Shown here: positions 32,944-42,716 of the stretch, in pieces | How positions within the stretch are numbered: the first letter of the stretch is position 1 | Layout of the letters: each line of letters begins with the position of its first letter | IMG/VR virus record: IMGVR_UViG_3300009181_000033 | Coordinates: 233,895 to 297,894 of that record | DNA length: 64,000 nucleotides | Strand: one strand, 5' to 3' | DNA from: a virus | Position numbers and translations under genes: made by a program | The notes under the pieces: model-generated | What the model saw: the letters and a program-made list of their open reading frames with translations, nothing else | Database searches by the model: none | What the model was told of the DNA's origin: nothing

Positions 32944-34140
32944 TTAAGCCTTGCTCAAAGCACGTGCGCCGGCGCCGAGGGCCCGTGTGCCAAGGCTGGC
33001 TATTTCGCCGGCCGAGGAGCCCATTTCAGCACCCATCGATCCCAATTCTCCGGCCGTACTCATTGCCTTTGAAGCAGCTTTTCCGGCAGCCAAGGCACCA
33101 TGAGCAGCATCCTTTAACGAAGCAAAGACTTGACCCAATGTTTCACCCAAGTGCATAAAGGCACTGATCAACATGGGAAGAAAGAGGGCAACTTTTAAAA
33201 CCTTGAAAATTGCATCTTTTTCCTTGGAAGAAATTTCAATCTCATGGCCATGTGAATCCTTGCCTTTTTCTTTCTTTGTGAAGTCAGCATAAGATATTGG
33301 CTTTTCTTTCTTAAAGACCTTGGCAAAAGCATAGTAAGCAGCGTACTGTGCCTGGGGTGGGAAGGCGGTAACCTCGAGCCACTTTGATTCCACAGAATGA
33401 AGGAAGTGTTCTATTTTTTCACAAATTTTACTAGCCTTATCAAGGCCAAATTTTCTTAGTGTCCAAACCAAGAGCTTAAGAGCAAAAATACCCAGACCAA
33501 GATAACCAACAACTGCTGTCTGTACAGCCCACCACGTGGTGGCCAAGGATGCGACCCCCGTCAGGACAGCAATCTCATGTAGTCGGCTCTTCTTGTTTTT
33601 TTCGATGGCCTCGAGGAGTTGATCCAATTGCTCCTCCAGAAACATGGAATTCTGGGAGAATTCCCCGTGCATAATCGATTCATTTTTGGCAGGGACTGCT
33701 GTAGCGATCTCTTTCTCGATATCAATAGACTTAATCTGTTCAAAACCAGCATTGATCTTAGCTAGTTCAGGAACAGTGGCCATGATTTGTTCTACGCTAG
33801 TGCCAGACTCTTCCAAGGCTTCCGTGAATTTTTTGACATCGCCTATAATGTCAAGGCTTTGAAGTGATTGCACAGCCTTGTTCAACTTCGCAATAATTTC
33901 TTCTGCCTTGGAAGCTATTTCTTTCTTTACTTTTTCACCGAGCCCCTTGAATGGTTGCTTTATGGCATCCAAAAATCCTTCATTAACAAGGTATTCTCTC
34001 GCCAATTCTTCACGTATCATTCTCCTCAAGCTACTTTCGCTGATTGAAAGTCTGGTCCCGCCAATATGCACGGGTTGGTTGAACACGATTTGTCTTGAAG
34101 AAGCTCTCTTTTTCATATTCGTAAATATGATGAATCTCAA
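32944..34140 (-). CDS. Tagged protein with hydrophobic segments, probably internal virion protein
   Basis: About 398 residues. After a short basic lead, residues about 33-55 (SISESSLRRMIREELAREY, then LVNEG) carry the shared tag with I-R-E sites. Then come a charged helical region, two or three hydrophobic segments (ATTWWAVQTAVVGYLGLGIFALKLLVW; VALFLPMLISAFMHLGETLG) and an Ala/Gly-rich tail. This fits a protein carried in the head and delivered to a membrane. The TTG at 34140 overlaps the primase stop; ATG 34116 (MKKRASSRQ) is the likelier start, though neither has a good ribosome site. No family recognised. Confidence 0.6.
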   Translation of the reverse strand: MRFIIFTNMKKRASSRQIVFNQPVHIGGTRLSISESSLRRMIREELAREYLVNEGFLDAIKQPFKGLGEKVKKEIASKAEEIIAKLNKAVQSLQSLDIIGDVKKFTEALEESGTSVEQIMATVPELAKINAGFEQIKSIDIEKEIATAVPAKNESIMHGEFSQNSMFLEEQLDQLLEAIEKNKKSRLHEIAVLTGVASLATTWWAVQTAVVGYLGLGIFALKLLVWTLRKFGLDKASKICEKIEHFLHSVESKWLEVTAFPPQAQYAAYYAFAKVFKKEKPISYADFTKKEKGKDSHGHEIEISSKEKDAIFKVLKVALFLPMLISAFMHLGETLGQVFASLKDAAHGALAAGKAASKAMSTAGELGSMGAEMGSSAGEIASLGTRALGAGARALSKA

Positions 34141-35126
34141 AATATGTTCTTGCTGTTCATGGCTTTTTGCAACCTGATAGAAAAATTATCCTCCCAAGAC
34201 ATTGACTTTGCCTCTCGAAGGGCAACCTCAAATTCATGTTTCGACATGTTCCCAGGGTCTCCCCAAGGCCGAACATCAACCACCACAACATCAATATCGT
34301 ACTCTTGGAGTTTCTTCACGAGTCTGGGCATCTTCTTGTCCCACATGTCTCCGTCCAAGGCCAAGGCGATAGGTGTGCCGTGCAATAAAATTTTATTGAA
34401 CAACTCATGTCTCTCATCGAGATCAGATCCCAGAAGCGATGTAGAATTTTCGACACACTTCACAAGATCAAATGGACCTTCGCACAAGACTAGTCTCTGA
34501 GACCAATCTATGTTTATTTCGTTAAAAACGACAGGGTTTCTATCGACGTCAGGGTTATCGTATTTGGGTCTTTTATTTTTATCGATGGTTCTTGCGGTAA
34601 AATAATTCAGATTGCCCTGAGAATCAAATGAAGGCATCAGGATCCTTCTTTTCCACTTCTGCTCGTTGGATACACCAAATTTATAGTACCAAGCATCCTT
34701 TTCGCATAGACCCCTAGAAAAGAGGTACCTCCACATCGCCTTGACGTCTGGATCATTGTCGGGTGCGAAGACCAAGAGCTGAAAATCCTTGGGTAGGACC
34801 AACTTTTCTTCAACGAGCTCTTTGCCACCGGTGACAATATTGTCCTTCACACCTGGTATTCCAAAGATGGAGCGATATATGTCCAATTGCGATTGTGTCC
34901 CATGTTTTTTTAGCAATGGGGCCAAAGAACGGGCTTTCCAACCACACACCCAACAATGATTAATATCATTGTCTGTGCGAATGGAAAGTTTTTTCTTGGA
35001 AGCATCTATTGGTGAACATATGGGACATTTAACGTCGAAATTTTTGCCATCGCTGGACAATTTACCGCGACCAAAAACCGTCTCATAAAATCTTATCTTA
35101 TCAGTAAGGGAAAAAACTGAAGACAC
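34137..35126 (-). CDS. DNA primase (DnaG/gp61-type)
   Basis: A 329-residue primase. An N-terminal zinc ribbon (CPIC at 34-37 with HCWVCG at 57-62) precedes a TOPRIM domain with LVLCEGPFDLV (E216) and ALALDGDMWDKK (D258, D260). Between them WKRRILMPSFDSQGNLNYFTART matches the RNA-polymerase domain of DnaG-like enzymes. It is about the size of T4 gp61 (342 aa). It makes RNA primers for lagging-strand synthesis with the replicative helicase, which is not in this window. The start is GTG at 35126. Confidence 0.92.
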   Translation of the reverse strand: MSSVFSLTDKIRFYETVFGRGKLSSDGKNFDVKCPICSPIDASKKKLSIRTDNDINHCWVCGWKARSLAPLLKKHGTQSQLDIYRSIFGIPGVKDNIVTGGKELVEEKLVLPKDFQLLVFAPDNDPDVKAMWRYLFSRGLCEKDAWYYKFGVSNEQKWKRRILMPSFDSQGNLNYFTARTIDKNKRPKYDNPDVDRNPVVFNEINIDWSQRLVLCEGPFDLVKCVENSTSLLGSDLDERHELFNKILLHGTPIALALDGDMWDKKMPRLVKKLQEYDIDVVVVDVRPWGDPGNMSKHEFEVALREAKSMSWEDNFSIRLQKAMNSKNIF

Positions 35127-35150
35127 AGGTTCACATTACTAACGACAAGA

Positions 35151-35696
35151 CTATTTGTTCAAAAGAGATGCTGCCTTGGCTATCACGTATGCATCCGTCA
35201 TATCTCGAGAAGCATCGATGGGATTGCCTGACTTCTTTTTACCCCAAACAACGTGAGATAAATCATGCTCCATCATGTGCTTGAACACCTGTTCCTTATG
35301 ACTCATTCCAGCAATGGAAGTCTTTTGCAGTTTGACACCACACATTTTTCTGGCTCGAGCAGCAGATATGTAAGTCGGCTCTATTTTAAAACTGTCCCTG
35401 GCCAGATATGAAACTATGCCATTGAACCTCATCAGCGTGGTAATGGTCCCTGCAGAGGACATTCCTTTGGAGAATCCCAACAAGGGTTCTTCAAGAGACA
35501 ATATGCCGGGCTTAAATTGCAGCTTTGAGAAATAGTCCCTTATTGAATCGGCTTTTTCAAAAAGTGTATTACAGCCTTTGAAATTTAAATAATCGAGAAG
35601 CTTGATGTGACCACCATCACTAATAACGGCATCCGAATCTAAAACGCATATTCCCGTACAGGAAGTAGAAACATCAAGTCCTAAAATAAAAGTCAT
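35151..35696 (-). CDS. RuvC-like Holliday junction resolvase
   Basis: A 181-residue RNase H-fold nuclease. Acidic residues are in the expected places: ILGLDVSTSCTG (D8), LSLEEPLLG (E69/E70) and SRDMTDAYVIA (D164, D167). The conserved GFSKGMSSAGTITTLMRFNG loop fits phage RuvC-like resolvases. It would cut branched DNA before packaging, the job of endonuclease VII (gp49) in T4. It lies between primase and a gp4-like nuclease gene. Confidence 0.85.
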   Translation of the reverse strand: MTFILGLDVSTSCTGICVLDSDAVISDGGHIKLLDYLNFKGCNTLFEKADSIRDYFSKLQFKPGILSLEEPLLGFSKGMSSAGTITTLMRFNGIVSYLARDSFKIEPTYISAARARKMCGVKLQKTSIAGMSHKEQVFKHMMEHDLSHVVWGKKKSGNPIDASRDMTDAYVIAKAASLLNK

Positions 35697-35751
35697 AAAC
35701 CATTATTTCTCATAGTGAACTTGTGTAAACGTCTAATCACGGCAAATCTGG

Positions 35752-36174
35752 TTAGAGCAACCCCATTTCTTTTAGTTGGACTTCCGTGACTATTTCATAT
35801 GTCATGCCGTGAGTCCTGCACCACTCGATCGCGGCTAATGCTTTTTTAATGACAGTCGCTTGATCTAGCTTGCGCTTAGGCTTGACCTCGATCAATTTAT
35901 GCGTACCATCCATGTAGGTCACCGAGAAATCAGGATAATACTTACGAACCTTTCCGGTCTTCTTGTTGGAAAGGTACTCTATAGCTATCAACTCGTAGGA
36001 CCATGAATAAACGTCTGGGTTGGAGTCCAGCCATTCCATGTATTTGGCTTCCCAACCACTACGATACTTGTAAACACGGCCTGTTTTTTTGGATGCATAC
36101 TCACCCCGTTGATAGCGGCTTCGCTTCTTTCGTTTCTTTCGAAGTTTATTCTTTGTAGGTATCCGGGGTTCCAT
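35752..36174 (-). CDS. Head completion nuclease (gp4-like, TnsA/PD-(D/E)XK fold)
   Basis: A 140-residue basic protein with core YRSGWEAKYMEWLDSNPDV, then WSYE, KYYPDFSVTYMDG and HKLIEVKP: the E...D...ExK layout of TnsA-like nucleases and of T4 gp4. In T4 gp4 completes the packaged head before tail joining. The N-terminus is very rich in Lys/Arg. I use ATG 36174; a TTG at 36192 would add six residues. It follows the first large tail-structure gene within 20 bases. Confidence 0.82.
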   Translation of the reverse strand: MEPRIPTKNKLRKKRKKRSRYQRGEYASKKTGRVYKYRSGWEAKYMEWLDSNPDVYSWSYELIAIEYLSNKKTGKVRKYYPDFSVTYMDGTHKLIEVKPKRKLDQATVIKKALAAIEWCRTHGMTYEIVTEVQLKEMGLL

Positions 36175-36194
36175 GTGTTTAAGGACGGACAAGC

Positions 36195-38738
36195 CTAAAA
36201 ATCGAAAGCAACCTTAAAAAGAATCTTATCGCGTTCTCTCTTTATGACCGGCTGGGCTAGCTTGGCCTTCGCCACAACGTTCATATTTTCATCATGAAAA
36301 TATAGGCCGCTGATGTAAACAAAAGGATCCTTGTCAGTGATATCGGCAGAGGCAGAGATAACGTTTTTATTTTTTATGTATGTCAAATTTGAAGAAGAAT
36401 TTAACAAACCGGGAGGAGCAAGAATTTCATACTTCTTGGTGTATATGTTCCTAGTACCCTTGAAGGATATTTCATACCTATTTTTGCCGAAAAAATAAAG
36501 ATGTGGACTTTTTATCACAACAATCCCTTCGTCATAAAATATATTTCCAACGCAATTAGAAATGGCGTGTTTGGTGTCACTATCTGCACGATATAAACCA
36601 CCAAATCCATCGTCCTTAAGTGTGATTTTTATTGAGCCGGCCGAGCCGGACACATCAGCATCAACAATAGAAAAGGTGCCAGGCAAAATGCTGCTGCCAT
36701 AATACAAATTGCTTATGTCAAAAAACGTAACCTGATCCGAAGAAGGATCTTTTGTTTTTTGATATATTGACAAAGGCGTGTCTTTTGTAACGCCTCTATT
36801 ATTCTGGTCTTGAAAGGATCCAGGTTGCGCTGACTGAGAATTTAAATACCTTTGATAAAGGCTCGCCATTTTGCCTGATGGCTTCAGGGGGGAGCTTGGT
36901 GAATATCCGATCAACTCTTGCTTAAAATCATCCCACGCAACAGAATCGATCTCGGTAGAACTCACAGAACCAATGTTTGTTGCATTTTCAGTTGGCCTAG
37001 ACGGAAGAACCAATTCTTCTAAATTTATTAGGCTATAGTCCTTGAGCCCAAATAGGTTCCTGTAAGAATTCCTAGAGAATTCGCCTCTTAGTATCTCATA
37101 ATTGGGATCGAACGTTCCGTCGTCGCACGGTAAAATAGTCAAATTTCTTTTGGCAGCAGTGGTCGTGTACAATAAATTATTGACATCTAATTTTGAATTA
37201 CTTGTTGAAAATATAGAGGACGTCAAATGTAACAATCTAGGATATCTGTTTTTTGCAAAATCACTTACAAAATTTTCTAGATTGATGTAGTGGGCACCCA
37301 CGCCGAAAGCCATGGCAACATTAAATGGATCATCAGTTGAACCCAATGTTGTCTTTGTTGGTGTTTGAAAAACACCGCCCGCATCTCCCAATGGTTTTCT
37401 AATTGGGGTTGTTTCTGTGAAGAAAGGAGGAAGATAAAAGGCAATTTTTTCTGCATTTCTGGCCTCTGAAAGAGAAAGTCCCGTGGCGGCCGAAGAAGAA
37501 ATTTCTAATGCAGACTCATAATATCTTTTTATGGTTATTCCATGCACCTCTGCCTTAAGAGGGTGTGTGAAAGACTGGAAGGCATGTTTTTCGCCTAATA
37601 ACGCTGTTTCAGTATCGTAAGAAGTTTCATCCAGTGGAAATATCCCGTCCCTCTCTTGTGATCCAAGCGTGAAATATTTGCCAAATGAAGCACCGTCGCC
37701 ATCATAATAATTTCCAATACACAAACCATATGGATTCTGTCTTGTTGGAGACAAGGCTGGACTGATGGAGGAAAGTGGAACCGAAAATTTCCCTCTATCA
37801 TATCCGTTGATCACAAAAGAACCAGTGCCATAATTGAGCTTATTCGTTCCCCAGCGCACCACGACATGATGCCACCGGTTGTGGATCAAAACATTATCGT
37901 CTGATAAAAACACATATGACCCTGTGACGGCTTTGGAAGGTGCGACTTCAGAGCCGTCCAATAATTGTAATTGCAATCTAAATCCGCGCGGAAGACCATT
38001 TTCATCCTTGAGGCTACCAGTCACAAGCGACAAGGCATAACTTGAAGAAAGATGCAATATGGTTCCGGCCCTGAAGTGTCCGTTGTCTAAACCGTCAACC
38101 TGATATCTTGGATTTATGTGAAAATCAAAACTAAAGGCTCCACTCAAACAATAGTCGCCTGAAGGATATCCCGTTGGTACAAATTTACTTATTGAAGCAG
38201 AATCCAAATAACTCACATTGGGATACAAGAGCACAGAAGAACTCGGTATGGACTTTGAATTATTTGATACCGTGAAAAAATTTAAACAGTTGTAATTGGT
38301 ATATGCCCAATTGGCGCTAGGGTATGTGCCGTGATAATATGGCATCAAAACATCTTTGACATTATTTTTCAAAAGTGTTTTTTCCGTCAAGTCAGAAGTT
38401 GGAGTAAATCTCTTCACCAACAGTTGTTTATTTGCCTTGATTTTTGCTTTTTTTACATTATCAACGTAAGTGTTGACATCATTTTTAATTGATTTTTTTT
38501 GATTCCTTAGATTTCTGGTGTTGTTGATGATGTTTCTTTCTTGCGTCCTAAAATCATCGTCCGCCAAATAAGAAGGATTGGAATCACTAAAGGAACAATT
38601 TTTCTCTGACGTTGACTGTCTGGAAAAGACATTAATTGACCCTGTCACGCCTGCCGAACTTGAAACATATGTTCGGCGAGGCGTTGTTACTAAAGTCAAT
38701 GTCTCTATATTGTCTTTATTGACAGGTATAATTGCCAT
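36195..38738 (-). CDS. Virion structural protein with LamG/ConA-like lectin domain
   Basis: An 847-residue protein. Residues about 190-290 form a ConA/LamG-type jelly roll (YCLSGAFSFDFHINPRYQ, TILHLSSSYALSLVTGS, RWHHVVVRWG, FVINGYDRGKF), a carbohydrate- or surface-binding fold common in phage tails. The N-terminal part is polar and helical. The last 40 residues (HDENMNVVAKAKLAQPVIKRERDKILFKVAFDF) match the end of the next protein (38753-40045). This suggests a shared C-terminal docking domain. Baseplate or tail-tip function is inferred. Confidence 0.75.
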   Translation of the reverse strand: MAIIPVNKDNIETLTLVTTPRRTYVSSSAGVTGSINVFSRQSTSEKNCSFSDSNPSYLADDDFRTQERNIINNTRNLRNQKKSIKNDVNTYVDNVKKAKIKANKQLLVKRFTPTSDLTEKTLLKNNVKDVLMPYYHGTYPSANWAYTNYNCLNFFTVSNNSKSIPSSSVLLYPNVSYLDSASISKFVPTGYPSGDYCLSGAFSFDFHINPRYQVDGLDNGHFRAGTILHLSSSYALSLVTGSLKDENGLPRGFRLQLQLLDGSEVAPSKAVTGSYVFLSDDNVLIHNRWHHVVVRWGTNKLNYGTGSFVINGYDRGKFSVPLSSISPALSPTRQNPYGLCIGNYYDGDGASFGKYFTLGSQERDGIFPLDETSYDTETALLGEKHAFQSFTHPLKAEVHGITIKRYYESALEISSSAATGLSLSEARNAEKIAFYLPPFFTETTPIRKPLGDAGGVFQTPTKTTLGSTDDPFNVAMAFGVGAHYINLENFVSDFAKNRYPRLLHLTSSIFSTSNSKLDVNNLLYTTTAAKRNLTILPCDDGTFDPNYEILRGEFSRNSYRNLFGLKDYSLINLEELVLPSRPTENATNIGSVSSTEIDSVAWDDFKQELIGYSPSSPLKPSGKMASLYQRYLNSQSAQPGSFQDQNNRGVTKDTPLSIYQKTKDPSSDQVTFFDISNLYYGSSILPGTFSIVDADVSGSAGSIKITLKDDGFGGLYRADSDTKHAISNCVGNIFYDEGIVVIKSPHLYFFGKNRYEISFKGTRNIYTKKYEILAPPGLLNSSSNLTYIKNKNVISASADITDKDPFVYISGLYFHDENMNVVAKAKLAQPVIKRERDKILFKVAFDF

Positions 38739-38752
38739 TTTTGTTCCAAGTC

Positions 38753-40045
38753 TTAGAAGTCGAGTCTTACTCTAAATGTAAGATCTCTTCCGGGATTTTT
38801 TTCCACTGGCCTACTCAATTTGGCAACAGCCAAGAGAGTTTGTGAATTATCATAAAGGCCAATGGTTGTGACATACGTAAATGTCTCTTGGTTGTCGTCG
38901 CCCTGTGCAGGATCATAAATTGTCAATCGACCCTGATTGTCACCTGTCTGCTCAATGTAGGTTGGATTTGAAGAATAATTGAAATCATCCGGCATTGCCC
39001 TGCAGAATATTAAAGAAGAATTAATGTTTGTCACATTCTGGAATGTCATGGCCGTCAAACTGCCGGCGCCGAACCTAGAATAACAAAAATGATCAATGAC
39101 ATTATCGACACTTCCGGAAACCAAGAAGTCTGGCACCAATTTAGCCTTGTTTTCTGTTTCAGTTCCTGTTCCGCCCAATATTGTGAACCCCAGAGGTGCC
39201 ATGGCATCTATTGGTCCGTAAATAAACTGTGTTCCTGACACGACTTTTTCTATGTCTAATACAACTATTCCATAGTCATAATAAAGCAAACCCACAGTAT
39301 TTGTCGTAGAAGATGCATCAACCAAATATCCGTATTGTCCACCCACGTCAAAATACCTGGCGGCGGCGGAACCAATGTCGGTGTAAATGGCAGAGCCAGA
39401 CGTTGCAGTCAAATTAATGTTATATCTTGGACTTGAAACAGGTGGACCATAGCCAGCACCGGGAGAGCTGCTTGGAGATGAGGCTGTTGTAAAAAACCTC
39501 ATGGCAAAAGTTTCTCTTTTTATTTGATCTCTAGAAAACAGCCTCTTAAATGCAATGAATAGCGCTGCATCTACTGGTTTATTTTGTTGACTACTGACCA
39601 AGGTTGAATCATTTGGCAATTGAAACATGCTCGAACGATCTCCGAGCAAAACTTGGGCAAACTGTCCGTAAATATCGGTCTTTTCCCTCATCATTATCGA
39701 GCTGCTCGGATAAAGATATTTGTTGTTTATGTCGTAACCAGTGGAAGCAGTGCCAGCTATTCCACTTGAGTTTTTTGTGTCTGATTGCCTAAATGAATCA
39801 GGCGGGGCTAGTCCAACAGTTATGTCAAAGATTGGATTTGCAGTTTGGAGAGTGAAATCTTGATCATAGACTGTTTGAAAGAGAGAAGAAGTTACCCCAG
39901 GGCCTATTCCACCTGTAACAAAAGACTGATATTTTCTTCTAGAAACAGAGGCGCTGATGTCCTCCTGCAGGACATCAATCAATTGATTTAAAAAGGATCT
40001 GGTTGTTTTTATGTCGCTATCAGCAATTGCCTTAAGTGTAGCCAT
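38753..40045 (-). CDS. Virion structural protein with shared C-terminal domain
   Basis: A 430-residue beta-rich protein starting MATLKAIADSDIKTTRSFLNQLIDVLQEDI. The C-terminal part (TIGLYDNSQTLLAVAKLSRPVEKNPGRDLTFRVRLDF) is a paralogue of the end of the 847-residue protein. The middle is Ser/Gly/Thr-rich, with VDAALFIAFKRLFSRDQIKRETFAMRFF. No enzyme motif. It belongs to the cluster of large tail or baseplate proteins at 36195-51440. Confidence 0.7.
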   Translation of the reverse strand: MATLKAIADSDIKTTRSFLNQLIDVLQEDISASVSRRKYQSFVTGGIGPGVTSSLFQTVYDQDFTLQTANPIFDITVGLAPPDSFRQSDTKNSSGIAGTASTGYDINNKYLYPSSSIMMREKTDIYGQFAQVLLGDRSSMFQLPNDSTLVSSQQNKPVDAALFIAFKRLFSRDQIKRETFAMRFFTTASSPSSSPGAGYGPPVSSPRYNINLTATSGSAIYTDIGSAAARYFDVGGQYGYLVDASSTTNTVGLLYYDYGIVVLDIEKVVSGTQFIYGPIDAMAPLGFTILGGTGTETENKAKLVPDFLVSGSVDNVIDHFCYSRFGAGSLTAMTFQNVTNINSSLIFCRAMPDDFNYSSNPTYIEQTGDNQGRLTIYDPAQGDDNQETFTYVTTIGLYDNSQTLLAVAKLSRPVEKNPGRDLTFRVRLDF

Positions 40046-40060
40046 CTTTCTTTATCTCTC

Positions 40061-40810
40061 TTATAGTGTTAGTGTAGCAGTATATGTGACAGGTATGTTT
40101 AGCGTACAACCATGTTGATTTCCAACAACAACGATATAGCTGCTTATGGTTCTTTCATTTGAAACGCCTGTTCTCTTCCCGTAAATTGACAACGTTGTAT
40201 TGTCAATGCTTTGAGGTGCGATTTCAAATTGAATGTAATCGGATGTTTGTCTCAGGCTGTACGTATAAGTGGCCACCCTGTTGGAGTCGCCGGCATCAAT
40301 GGAGGCCGAGGCTCGACCAGGCGCTGTCAAAGAACCATTTACGGCATTTCCAATGCTAAAAAACCTATCTGGCACCTTTATTGTATATGAAGTTTGCAAT
40401 AGTGATGTTGGTATATTGGAAACTCCCGTTGTGTTATTGTAATACAATTGAACCTTGACAGGTGAAACATTTCCTTTTTTTAAGGAAATAATGCTGTCTG
40501 TCTTTAAGACTGGGAAAAACGTGGTTTGTACCGCGGCCGCATTATTTTCCCTACCTATCAATCTGTACTTGATTGCTATGTTGGAATTGGTCATTGCCTC
40601 AAAAATAGGCGTATTTTTTTCTATCTTTTCTTTTCCAACAGATCGGCCATATTTTTTTATCAACCTATAGTCGACTTCATCATCAGCGAGAGAATAATAA
40701 ACTATTTGGAAATTTTCTTTGCCGCTGGCGGTTGCCAATTGTTGACGACCATAATCCGTTAAAACTGCATCCAAAATAATATTGTTTGTACTGTGATCTA
40801 GCAATCCCAT
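40061..40810 (-). CDS. Virion structural protein (MGxLD N-terminal family)
   Basis: A 249-residue protein. The first 60 residues (MGLLDHSTNNIILDAVLTDY, GRQQL, FQIVYYSLADDEVDY) match the start of the 500-residue protein at 49938-51440 (MGILDNKSRIIDAIITSEGRRQ, ADVSY). The C-terminal half looks like an immunoglobulin-like beta domain (NRVATYTYSLRQTSDYIQFEIAP, TISSYIVVVGNQHGCTLNIPVTYTATLTL). A tail or baseplate protein is inferred from context. A likely -10 sequence (TATAAT) lies about 30 bases upstream. Confidence 0.7.
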   Translation of the reverse strand: MGLLDHSTNNIILDAVLTDYGRQQLATASGKENFQIVYYSLADDEVDYRLIKKYGRSVGKEKIEKNTPIFEAMTNSNIAIKYRLIGRENNAAAVQTTFFPVLKTDSIISLKKGNVSPVKVQLYYNNTTGVSNIPTSLLQTSYTIKVPDRFFSIGNAVNGSLTAPGRASASIDAGDSNRVATYTYSLRQTSDYIQFEIAPQSIDNTTLSIYGKRTGVSNERTISSYIVVVGNQHGCTLNIPVTYTATLTL

Positions 40811-40904
40811 GTGAGGCCTCTTTATGAAATATTATACTCTATTTTTTTATGACCAATTATATCGAATTCAAATGATGTGTTGACACCAAGAAATTAATCA
40901 GTCT
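40811..40904 (-). promoter_or_regulatory. Intergenic gap with candidate promoter
   Basis: 94 bp between two structural genes. On the minus strand GAGTATAATATTTC lies about 25 bases before the ATG at 40810, preceded by AT-rich sequence. No terminator hairpin was found. A promoter is possible but unproven. Confidence 0.3.
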
Positions 40905-42716
40905 TCAGTGTGTGTAACGGTTTTTGTCATAGATTTGTATTTTCACCAATTGCATTTTTTGATTATCTAAATTCATCAATTGCAAAAGATAATATGGAGA
41001 AGAATCAGCTGATACATTATCTGACCCGTTAACTATTCTAAACTCCTTCGCACCGCTCAAAACTTTTAGATACTCAGGATTAAAATACACTGTCATTTTA
41101 GTGTTTCCGTACCCTGTCAATTTGATACAATCCTTGAATGCATCCATTTTTAAATTCATGTTGGGGTATTGGCGGGGTGAATTTGCGTCGCAAACTACCT
41201 TCGAAACAAGTTTATTTTTATACGAATCAAATGTGACTAAATGTTGTGCAGAATAATTGGATATCATTCCATGCGCATCAACAGTGCAAATAGAATAAAT
41301 GTATGAAGAGGCAGTTGAAAATTCCTTGTCTATATAAAAATCATCATCAACATGTATGTAAATTGGAGTCGAAGATGTTTTTACCAAATTAGATAAGTCA
41401 CTTCTTGGTGTCCTGTTCCCATCAACTATTTCGCCAGTACCATATCTTAAGTTGGCATCACCGGCGTCAGATGTATCCCATGAGTATTGGGCAATCAATT
41501 CGAATGGTTCCTCAATGCTCTTTCTTCTCATGATCTGTATTTGTTTTATGTCGTCTTGAGTATTAACTGGCAATCCCCAGGATATTATTAGGTTGTTTTT
41601 CTGAAAATCGTATGAAAATTTAATGTCTTCGGGTGGTGGGGGAGGAATATACTCAAAGCACTCTATTGATTTTGAAATTGGCCTTGATGCAACAAGAACA
41701 TTTCCATAAGAAGACTCTTTGTTATCCTTGTCATAAATCAAGACACTCATTTCAGCAATAACGCTTAAGGAATAGATGTAGGTTTTTCCATATAGAATAT
41801 TTTTGTCTATGTAGAAATTTTTCTCAAAATCTTCTATATAAAATTCTTCTTCGAATTGAAATCCATCAGGTGTAACTAAATACCTTTTTAGAAGATATCC
41901 CCTCATATAAACAGAGCGATTATTTAATGTTGAACTATATTTCTTGGTTAATGGTAAATTGATCTGTTCAGGCCAGCCACCAGCCTTCGCAGCTATAGAA
42001 TTTTCATTTAAAAACTTGAAATTAACATTCTTTAATTTTGAACCAACAAACAAATCAGGAACAACAAAAGAATTCAATTGAGCATTGAGCGATAAGTTTT
42101 CTGATATTGAATTTAAAAATTCGCTTGTATCATGAGCTGACGAGGGCGCACCGGTACCATTGACTACCTTTAAACCCAATGAATTATCAGGAAAATCTGC
42201 TAGGCTTGTGTAAGCTTGAGCTATGCTAGCAAATTCTTTCTGTTGTTTCTCGCTATCCATATCAGTTTCTTTGGCAATGTCGCCGATAAGAGCAGCTGCC
42301 ATTTGAAAGACACTTTCCGTTCGAACGTTGTTAATTCTAGCTGCAACCTCTATGTCTTCACTCCCTTGTCGTATATCCTGAACATCTGAAAAAACAAATG
42401 AAACGTAATTGGGACTAAAATCATCTTCAAAGACTATTTTTGAGATGTTTTCTTTTATGTAATTTTTTTTTGTTTTTTGGGATCTGGGGTCAACAGGTCT
42501 ATCAAGTTCAAATTTTGATATTTGGGGTTTAAACCAAGAAATCTTGACATATCTTGGTAATGTTTCAGTAAGATTTCCTGACCGTGGACTATCCGGTCGG
42601 CGTGTTCTTTCATCGACGACATAAAAATTATAATTAAATGTTACATCAATTGATTTTACTTCGGGCACATTGACTATCGTAGAAGATGGTGATGCGTTAG
42701 ATTCTTTGCTAGCCAT
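40905..42716 (-). CDS. Virion structural protein with fibronectin-III-like domains
   Basis: A 603-residue beta-rich protein. Around residues 350-470, PPPPPEDIKFSYDFQKNNLIISWGLPVNT and ASSYIYSICTVDAHGMISNYSAQHLV are typical of an FN3 repeat after a polyproline linker. The N-terminal part has VTFNYNFYVVDERTRR and YVKISWFKP. It overlaps the stop/start with the 1566-residue gene by one base. A tail or baseplate adhesion role is likely. Confidence 0.72.
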   Translation of the reverse strand: MASKESNASPSSTIVNVPEVKSIDVTFNYNFYVVDERTRRPDSPRSGNLTETLPRYVKISWFKPQISKFELDRPVDPRSQKTKKNYIKENISKIVFEDDFSPNYVSFVFSDVQDIRQGSEDIEVAARINNVRTESVFQMAAALIGDIAKETDMDSEKQQKEFASIAQAYTSLADFPDNSLGLKVVNGTGAPSSAHDTSEFLNSISENLSLNAQLNSFVVPDLFVGSKLKNVNFKFLNENSIAAKAGGWPEQINLPLTKKYSSTLNNRSVYMRGYLLKRYLVTPDGFQFEEEFYIEDFEKNFYIDKNILYGKTYIYSLSVIAEMSVLIYDKDNKESSYGNVLVASRPISKSIECFEYIPPPPPEDIKFSYDFQKNNLIISWGLPVNTQDDIKQIQIMRRKSIEEPFELIAQYSWDTSDAGDANLRYGTGEIVDGNRTPRSDLSNLVKTSSTPIYIHVDDDFYIDKEFSTASSYIYSICTVDAHGMISNYSAQHLVTFDSYKNKLVSKVVCDANSPRQYPNMNLKMDAFKDCIKLTGYGNTKMTVYFNPEYLKVLSGAKEFRIVNGSDNVSADSSPYYLLQLMNLDNQKMQLVKIQIYDKNRYTH

